64,000 nucleotides of DNA from Gremmenia infestans (lineage: Eukaryota > Ascomycota > Leotiomycetes > Helotiales > Hamatocanthoscyphaceae), in NCBI GenBank assembly GCA_032629725.1, contig JAFEVB010000004.1, positions 868,001 to 932,000 on the forward strand, given 5' to 3'. The stretch's first letter is position 1. Each line of letters starts with the position of its first letter. The translations under genes and the position numbers were made by a program. The notes under the pieces were generated by a model. That model ran no database searches and was not told where the DNA came from. It saw only the letters and a list, made by a program, of their open reading frames with translations. Of this stretch, positions 57,001 through 64,000 are shown in pieces.

Positions 57001-60000
57001 GAGCTTGTCTCGGGCCGTTATGATTTCCTCATATCATGCGCCCGCTTGTATGAGGCTCTTGTAGAGGACATTGCCTCGAATGCTATTAGAAGGAGAAGCG
57101 GAGTCAAGGCTTCAGCTCGGTTTACTGATCACGACGAAGTGGGAACTGGTGTACCTGACCTCATACTTTCCAAGATCATCCTCTCATTCAGTCGATACCT
57201 AATTGACGTTCTCGAAAGCTCCTTTTTATGGAAATTTGTCACGGAAAATGATCGCCGTCTATTGACCTGGACTTTATCAACGACGTTCAACAAAGTACTA
57301 GAGTACGTTTTTGGCATTGAACCTGCGGCCGATCCTGTTCAGAATATAGACGATATGTAAGTTTCAAAGATCATAAACAACTTACATGCTGACAAGCTAT
57401 GCGCAGACTTACGACAGAGGCCGTCGACTTTCCCTCAAAGTTGGCCGACAAGGCCTCTAAAGCAGCGTCAAAGCTTGCTTCTAGAATCACCGGAATATTG
57501 ATACCATCTGCATCACACATAGCAGATAGTTTTTTGGCCTCTTCTTCAAATTCCTTGAGGTTCCAGCCTCTCCTAGTCTCGTGTCTAGATGGCCTCAGCA
57601 CCCCAGACTCTAACACTTTCTTGAACGAGGCGACTTTATGGAAATCACAAGTCACTTCCGTCCTTATTTTCTCCAAAACTCTATTACGGGTTAGCAATTA
57701 TCTTGATCGGCCTGTTTCTCAGCTGGAGCACAGCATTTTCAAAATTGCGCCGCTCATTGCTCGTTTGTACGTTGTCAACGAGCTCTATAGAAAAGATGTC
57801 GTTGCTCTGTTTGAAGCTTTGATTATAACCGCAAACAATGGCTCAGAGCCTCCATCACTGCTAGGTCATCTCGGCCAATATGCGGCGAAAAACTTTCTCC
57901 GTAAGAACCAAGATCCCAATCATTCGCTCTCCTGGGGCTAGAGTGTCGAAAGCAGTACTTTTTCTAGAGCTTCAATGCCGGAAATGTGTCACGGCTCATG
58001 AGACCTTGTTGCCTTCCCTTCCTACCTCAAGAAAGAAAGCTAACTTCCTCTTCCCACCAGACGTCCTTTCCGACTTAGACAGACCACTCATTCGGGACGC
58101 GAATACGAGGGCAATATGGCATTTCTTGTCCATGATTGTCAGCAACAAGCAACAATGGTTCGCCAATTACCTGATGACCGGTAAGACACCTAGAGATGCG
58201 GTAGGATTAAAACCTCCTGGCAACGGTGGTTCGCCTGCATTGGACAAGCCACTTCTTACCATGGCACTGGAAACTCTTTCAAATATCCACGATATTCCCA
58301 AGAGTGTAGCTTTACCAATACTTGAATTTGTGTCGCTATCTCAGAATTTCTGGCCCTGGACGGTGTCCGAATCGCCCAAGCATGGTGAATTTATCAAAGC
58401 TATACTAGAATATGTGGGAAGCCTTCCGTAAGTAAGAAGTCTTAATCCTCGAGGCACTTTTACTGACTTTGATTACCTTCAGACCACTACAGCCATCTAC
58501 GAAATTGGAGGGCTCGATCAATGCCTGTCTTCAAACAAAGGTACTAGCCTATATTGCAGAATTATTAGCGATGCACCTATTCCATTCAAGGCAAACGGGA
58601 ACACCATCATCCATGGGAAACCTCTCCGATACCTTAGAGCATTACTTCAGATTCGCTGTAGGGGTCCCAAGTTTGAATTCCTCTCTACATACTCAATTGA
58701 AGCGGAATTTTGAGGCACGTTATCCTGGATGCACTCCACAGGATATGAAACGGACATCTCTGGAAGATCGCCAAGCAGGGAAGGATTATTTCTATAATTT
58801 ACCACTTGCTAACAAAATGCTCTGCCTTGATCAAGCTTGGACTGGACGAAAGAATGATGGTTTGCGGCTGGAATTTGAGACTGCTAATGTCAACTTGTCT
58901 CTTGTTGACGCGCAAATTGTATGCCAATATACTCCCCAATGCACTGTCCAAGGCTAACCAATCCTAGGCCCTTTTCCACAGCTGGAAGATTCTTGCCATT
59001 GAGACCACCTGCACCGACGTTTCTAAAGACGTGAAATTGCAGCAGGCATTAATTAAAACATCAATTGACTGTCTAATTGCAAATTCAAGGACCCAATATC
59101 AAGAAGAGATCTTCTCACGACTTTGCCATCAACGCGCTGATTTCGCACTCGTCCTTACACAACGTTTGATTGAAGCCAAATGCACGGATCCTGGAATGAA
59201 ACAACTGTTGAAGAAATGTGAGTTTGTTCTAGATTCTGAGACTGTTCAGATGCTGACTTTGAGCTTTCAAAAGCTTGGGAGACAATCCGTGAACTACGAG
59301 GCACGTTCGACAGAGACCTCGCGAAAGAAGATGCGCCATATTACAGGTCCCTACTAAAACTCTTGTTCATCTCGATACGAGCTCATTCACCTAATGCTAC
59401 CGAGGTGAATGCGAACCTTGACGCCTCTGTACGGATGTCACAATCAGCTCCTATTATACCCGTCATCCTCGATATTATCAAGTACGTTGTTTCTATTGGT
59501 TTTCGCCAAATCGCCTCCGCCATCCATGAGAATGCTGCCGAGTCCTCCCCAGAGGATATCGGCCTCATTACTGGTATTTTCCAGTACTGCCTGCGTGTCC
59601 CAGGCATCGAACTCTGCCAATCTCAAATTGTGTCGATAATGGCTGCAAACGGCACAGCTCGTGTAGCTACCACCCTCTTCTCCTGGTCTGACAGTCTTGC
59701 TGTCGAAGGCGACCCAGTCTATGGCGAGCTTAGCATCCTCTTCCTCCTCGAACTCTCCACCCTGCCTCTTATGGCCGAACAACTAGCCATTGATGGCATA
59801 CTTGGTTATATCGCCTCTGCAAACATCACTTCCTACATTCGCCGCGGCAATGTTAGTCCTTTCGCCGACGGCGCAGGTTTACAGCGGTGTTACAGTATCT
59901 GGCAACGTGGTATCTTACCTCTGCTTCTGAATCTCCTGGATGCAGTGCAGGCCTCAATTGCCATTGAAGTAGCCCTTTTCCTGAACCAATTCGCTCCCCT

Positions 60001-60376
60001 TCTAGACCAGTCTGTGAAAGCCTTGGAGGCCCCTGAATCCTCCCGGACAATGCCTCAGGCCCAGAAGATGTTCATTTCGCTCAGCATGTGCTCTGAGGTT
60101 CATTCATTGGCACTTTTAAACTATATCCTGAACAGCTTTCCCGATTCAGAAGTGCCAGGCGTCAAGTGGGATGCACCTGCCGTTCTAGAAAATGTCGAAT
60201 TCTGGCTAGGCGCGCGGGCGATTTTGAGGGAGAAGATTATCCCAATGGGAGTGAGAGATTCCGAACTCGCGAAGCAGAAACACGGTAAATTGTTGTACAG
60301 CGCGGTTACCCGATTGGAAGAGCGTATAGTGGATGAGTTGATCGGTATCCGCGATATTCTAGGTGCGGAGACGTGA
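54079..60376 (+). CDS. NUP192: Nucleoporin Nup192/Nup205 (inner ring of the nuclear pore)
   Basis: Exons 54079-54149, 54210-54592, 54696-55210, 55280-56345, 56483-57356, 57407-57900, 57968-58427, 58483-58918, 58968-59217 and 59274-60376 (5652 nt, 1883 aa); every junction is GT-AG and keeps frame. Start ATG 54079 (GCCATGG context). The protein is almost wholly helical with no enzyme motif. Landmarks are an N-terminal LREV-like region, NIRNIGSGIGWPALEIEW and the highly characteristic AIWHFLSMIVSNKQQWFANY at about residues 1000-1100. Length fits Nup192 (about 1700-1900). It is a scaffold of the inner ring, binding Nic96 and Nup53-type partners in other fungi. The third splice (55211-55279) removes an in-frame TAG. 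Confidence 0.93.
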
Positions 60377-60549
60377 ATGTTTGTAAGATTATGAGACCTT
60401 TTTGGCGTTTCTGGGTAGATGACGAAAAGTTTCCGGGTCGGAAGTTAGATACCATGCATGAATGTAAAGATTTAGAAAGAATCTGCTGGGCAGGATGATT
60501 TAAGTTTTGTGATACTTTCCTTTCCTACCTATATACACATGTACTACTC
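60377..60549. other. 3' to 3' intergenic region
   Basis: Short convergent intergenic DNA between NUP192 and the HET gene. No feature seen. Confidence 0.5.
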
Positions 60550-63379
60550 TCAACCAAGAATCATCTCTCTCCACTCATCCGAATCCAATCGAAACGCAGC
60601 CCTATAAACCTTCCCCAGCCCAACTCTCTGATAAAGTCCCTTCTCAGGATAGTACCTCACAAGCAGGACAAAGAACAAATCCCACGTACTCTCATGTCTC
60701 TCTTTCGGAATGTAATAAGTCCAAACAGGACACTCATCTTCCGTGAAGGCCTTCGCCTCCGAAAGAGCAACGAATTCACACATTGTATGTCCGTTCTTCT
60801 CTCTCTCTTTGATCCATTCGTTGTCAACAATTATGGAGCCGCACCAGTCCCCTACTCCGTCAGCTATGTCGCATCTGCAGAGCCCCTCTCCAATCTTGTT
60901 CTTATCGGCCTCACTAGTTTCCGCCCGTATGACATGCAAGGACGTAATCCATGTCCAGAACTGCAAGACGGGTTGATCAGGGAACTCATTATCTGGTCGA
61001 GCACTATAACCCTTCGGTGCTTTCAGAACGCGGAAAGGGTTCTCGGGAAGCGTCAGATTGAAGTCGTATTGTTGTCTGCCTCGTATTTCAGCTCGAACTG
61101 CTCGCCCGAAGATATCGACCAATTCTTCCGGAGCCTGCGCGTATGGGTACTCTCGGTTGATACAATATTGATCATCGGGTCCGGGGTTCAGGTATGGCTG
61201 TTTACGCTGATCTGTTTCTCGCTGGTAGTCGTTGTCTAAATTGTCTTGCGGTGGGGGTGAAGGCATAGGGGATGGTGCGTAGTCCCCATAACCCATGTCA
61301 CGGCCCTTAGGGAGTGGGGGTGGGGGTGGAATGTTTCCAGGAGATGGCATCCGCGCAACCTGCATTTGCTTTGACCTTGAGGGATATGTTTCCGTGCTAG
61401 CATCATCCGTAGTTGCCCGCCGAACGAATTCAAGTACTCCTCTGGGATCTTGGTCTCCAAGTGGCCAACGACCTCGATAGCCCTTCCACCTCGTCTCCGT
61501 ACTCCTATCCTCTTCAGCCCTGTCCTTATCCCACAAGGGTCGCAAATTCCCATGCCCATCGCGGATGTGCCAAACTATCCACGTATGGTTCACCAGCCAC
61601 TCGTGAACATTTTCCAAACAACCATCAACCATCTCACGCCTATACTCAATTTTGGCGCCCATCCACCCGCACCAGCTCCAACTCGGGAACTCTGTATCAC
61701 TATTCTTATTTCCAGATGAATTTCTTTGACTTATCTTCGAAGCTGGTTCCCAGAGAAGAGCGAGATCCAGATGGGAGCTCGGTAAGCCGAATACAAAGGG
61801 GACCATCATGTTGCCTTCCATAAGACTGCAGACTCCACTAAATGCAGCTAAAACATCCCCGGAATTTGTGAGCTCCCGTGACGAATATAGAGATACGCAA
61901 TTCGTGTAGAACCACAGCGCCCGACTTCTTAGCTCGCGCAGCATCTGAAGAGGAGCTTGCACCGAGTCTAAGGACCAGCCAGAACCCCGCCCATCAGCAA
62001 ATATATCTTCAGACATACCTGTGGAACGGCACTGGAAGTATATCCTTCCTTGCGTAAAAATCAAGCAACGTTTGGACAGAAGACGCTCCTGGAAAGTCCA
62101 CGCGCGCTTGTTCCATCTCGATTGCTGGACGCCAATCTCAGGCGGTCTTGAGACCATCAGATGCACACCTGGCGCACATTCCGCTTTCAGCTGGTCTGAA
62201 GCGTTATCCGGATCCATAGCTAAGAGCCCCGTAGATGCATCTTCGCCATCTGCGGCGCATATTGTTAGGGTTGCGTTGCCATAAATGAGATGCATCACGC
62301 GTGCATTGAGACTCCACGATCTTCGACTGTCCTGTACAATGCAAAGTGAGTCTATCCAGATGTAGCGGATACCGAGTCGCTGAACCACTGCTATACTTTC
62401 ACGAATAGCATCGTGCAATTTAGGTAATGATCTCTCTAGGCCTCCAATTACCCGATGCTCCATAATGTTCGCCCGGGTAGTAGTATATGGCGGGTTTTTT
62501 GGGTCGGGAATTCCCCATACATAGCTCAAAGCAACGTAGTCCTCGAATTTCAAGTAGCCATCGAGTATCTCGTACGGTAAGGAGACAAGTCGCATGTCAA
62601 TGACATCGATGACTCCAAAGTAGGACTGCGCGAGCACTTCGTGAAAAGGGTCGTCATCCAGCACAGGACTGTTGCAACGAGACCCATGGTTCAGTTTACA
62701 TAAATCCCACCAGCTCTTGATTAAAGCCTGTTTTCCCTTGGAGGGATCAATACTTCTCCCGAGAAAGTGTGTGCTCTTTCTAGCGGCAGACATTGCGAAC
62801 GCATCAGAATTGGGCAATCCGGTATAAAGATCCGGTGCGACGAAAACAAGGTAACATTCATATTTTTGAAGATCCGGGTGGCCCCAACATATTTTGATCC
62901 TGCGAGTCCGATTTCTCTTGCTGCTGAAGCTCTCCTCAGTTGACCCACGTCCATCGATCTCCCAGACGAGATGGCACGGTGCATCGTCCAGTTCTTCAGA
63001 GTTGCTAGTATGAGATGAATAGCTGCTACTCAGATTAAATCTCATAGAAGCTCTTCGCAGTACAGCTTTGAATTCTGTTTCGAGTGATTTAGACACTAGC
63101 TCGCAAAAGGGACAACTGTCACTGCGGTCTCTGATCTCCTTTCTTGACCCGAGGACCTGTTTCTGATGGCCTGATTTCAACGAGAACGCTCGTCTAGATG
63201 CGTGGCGCGGTGGGAGAGAAACTTGGAATTTTTTCCCTGGTATAGAGGAGTCATTCTTTATCATAAAATTATCTACGCTTAGATTGAGGCCGGCGCATAC
63301 GGCGCACAAGTTCTTCTATTGGATATTAGTGACGACGAGTATTACACTGCGGCTAGGTACGTACCTTTGGGCGCTCCAT
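60550..63379 (-). CDS. HET-domain protein (heterokaryon-incompatibility type)
   Basis: Exons 63365-63379 (ATG plus four codons) and 60550-63315, intron 63316-63364 (GTACGT...CTAAT...AATAG); 926 aa. The tiny first exon is needed because the long frame opens at a TTG. N terminus: CAVC at about 9-12 and CPFC near 73-76, Cys pairs common before HET domains. The HET domain spans about 265-405: YVALSYVWG, then LGIRYIWIDSLCIVQDS, ARVMHLIYGNATLTICAA. It is followed by NKRAWTFQERLLSKRCLIF, a typical downstream block. About 650-720 is Pro-rich (PPPPPLPKG). In known systems such proteins trigger cell death when incompatible hyphae fuse; the partner here is unknown. No NACHT, WD or ankyrin part is seen. 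Confidence 0.92.
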
Positions 63380-63834
63380 CGTTCCGTAAGACTCGTTAAC
63401 TAATGTCTCGCCATCCAAATCCATAGCTCCAAGCTATTGTAAAACGTAGGAATGAAATTTTTGAAATTTCGGCGGGGTAGGATGATCTTCAAATCTGACT
63501 TGCTGCTGTAGGGTGTGGTTGTAATGGCCGGAGATGTATCCCTGAAGAGTAAAGTAGGCCGCGTCGCCCCCACAAAGGATTTGCCTTTTATAGCCTTTGT
63601 AGGGTTCATTCTTTCCACGATCTTGAGAAATTACTGGTTCTCATTAGAACCATGTCATATAATGTGAGGATTATATCTAGATACAAGTAGAGCACATTCC
63701 CCGCCAAAAGAGCCCGGTTTTGACATATTGGTGCCCGGAGACCCTGTAGCGGTAGTGCATGTTCCCTAGGTAGTCTCCCGGCTTTTGCCGCTAAGCTGAA
63801 AGCCTAGAATACCTACCTTAGTATTTGGTAGGAG
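63380..63834. other. Upstream region of the HET gene
   Basis: Promoter and leader DNA. A short open frame on the minus strand (63400-63618) has no support. No other feature seen. Confidence 0.4.
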
Positions 63835-64000
63835 TGTAACGATCGCCTAGCCCACGTAGTGCTAGGGTAAGTCTTGTGACTTAAGTAGGTCCCTGGACCT
63901 AAGTTATCGTTGGGTTGATATTGATATCTATTGATAGATTACTAGTTGCTATACTTAGGAGTATAGCTTGTTATAAAGTATAAAGTAATAAGCGTGTATT
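63835..64000 (-). repeat. LTR start (same gypsy group), cut by window end
   Basis: TGTAACGATCGCCTAGCCC begins at 63835 and the next 166 bp match the shared first part of type 1 and type 2 LTRs. It is less mutated than most copies in the left block. The type cannot be told because the distinguishing middle lies outside the window. The preceding bases AGGAG are the candidate target duplication. Confidence 0.9.

Overview
This window comes from a filamentous ascomycete (Pezizomycotina). The evidence is short GT-AG introns (about 48-140 nt) with CTAAC/CTGAC branch sites, a fused trpC-type tryptophan gene, a HET-domain protein, a fungal C2H2 factor and chromodomain Ty3/gypsy retrotransposons wrecked by RIP-like C-to-T/G-to-A mutation. 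I infer Leotiomycetes (Helotiales) from general resemblance only. The genome looks bipartite: an AT-rich repeat block (1 to about 27,915), a gene-bearing block of normal composition (about 27,915-63,834), and the start of another repeat (63,835-64,000).

Left repeat block. Four copies of one Ty3/gypsy chromovirus group can be separated by their LTRs and 5-bp target duplications. Element A (1-5923, minus, cut by the window edge) carries in its gag region an odd insertion B (839-4145, duplication CTTAG) whose two terminal LTR pieces are inverted relative to each other. Element C (8232-21221, minus, duplication TCTAC) sits in a degenerate minisatellite. Element D (8944-15472, minus, duplication TGTCC) sits inside C. 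LTRs are 465-466 bp (A, B, D) or 432 bp (C). Internal order is gag with zinc knuckle, protease, reverse transcriptase, RNase H, integrase, chromodomain. Between pol and the 3' LTR, three elements also carry a reading frame in the opposite direction with a Cys cluster and a charged helical tail. All frames are broken by stops. From 21.2 to 27.9 kb there are copia-like remnants, complex tandem arrays, a truncated LTR and a tRNA-like piece.

Gene block, left to right: a 393-aa pentapeptide/F-box-like protein (minus, 29163-30470); a PPxY-motif protein (plus, 31069-31809); a 10-exon giant E2 ubiquitin-conjugating enzyme of the BIRC6/UBE2O type with an N-terminal Cys cluster (minus, 32139-35663); a gene-poor stretch with gene remnants and two small TA-flanked inverted-repeat elements (36-40.7 kb); a C2H2 transcription factor with a long complex 5' region (about 41.2-44.5 kb); two small hypotheticals; the SNARE Use1 (plus, 46949-47989); a BRCT-WGR protein without PARP catalytic domain (minus, 48814-50214); trifunctional TrpC (minus, 51407-53742); nucleoporin Nup192 (plus, 54079-60376, 10 exons); and a HET-domain protein (minus, 60550-63379).

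The genes do not form a pathway cluster. TrpC and Nup192 share a 336-bp divergent promoter. USE1, NUP192, TrpC and the E2 are housekeeping genes; the HET gene lies next to the right-hand repeat. Exon models given here were checked only by reading frame: the spliced lengths of the E2, Use1, BRCT-WGR, TrpC, Nup192, HET and 393-aa genes are all multiples of three.
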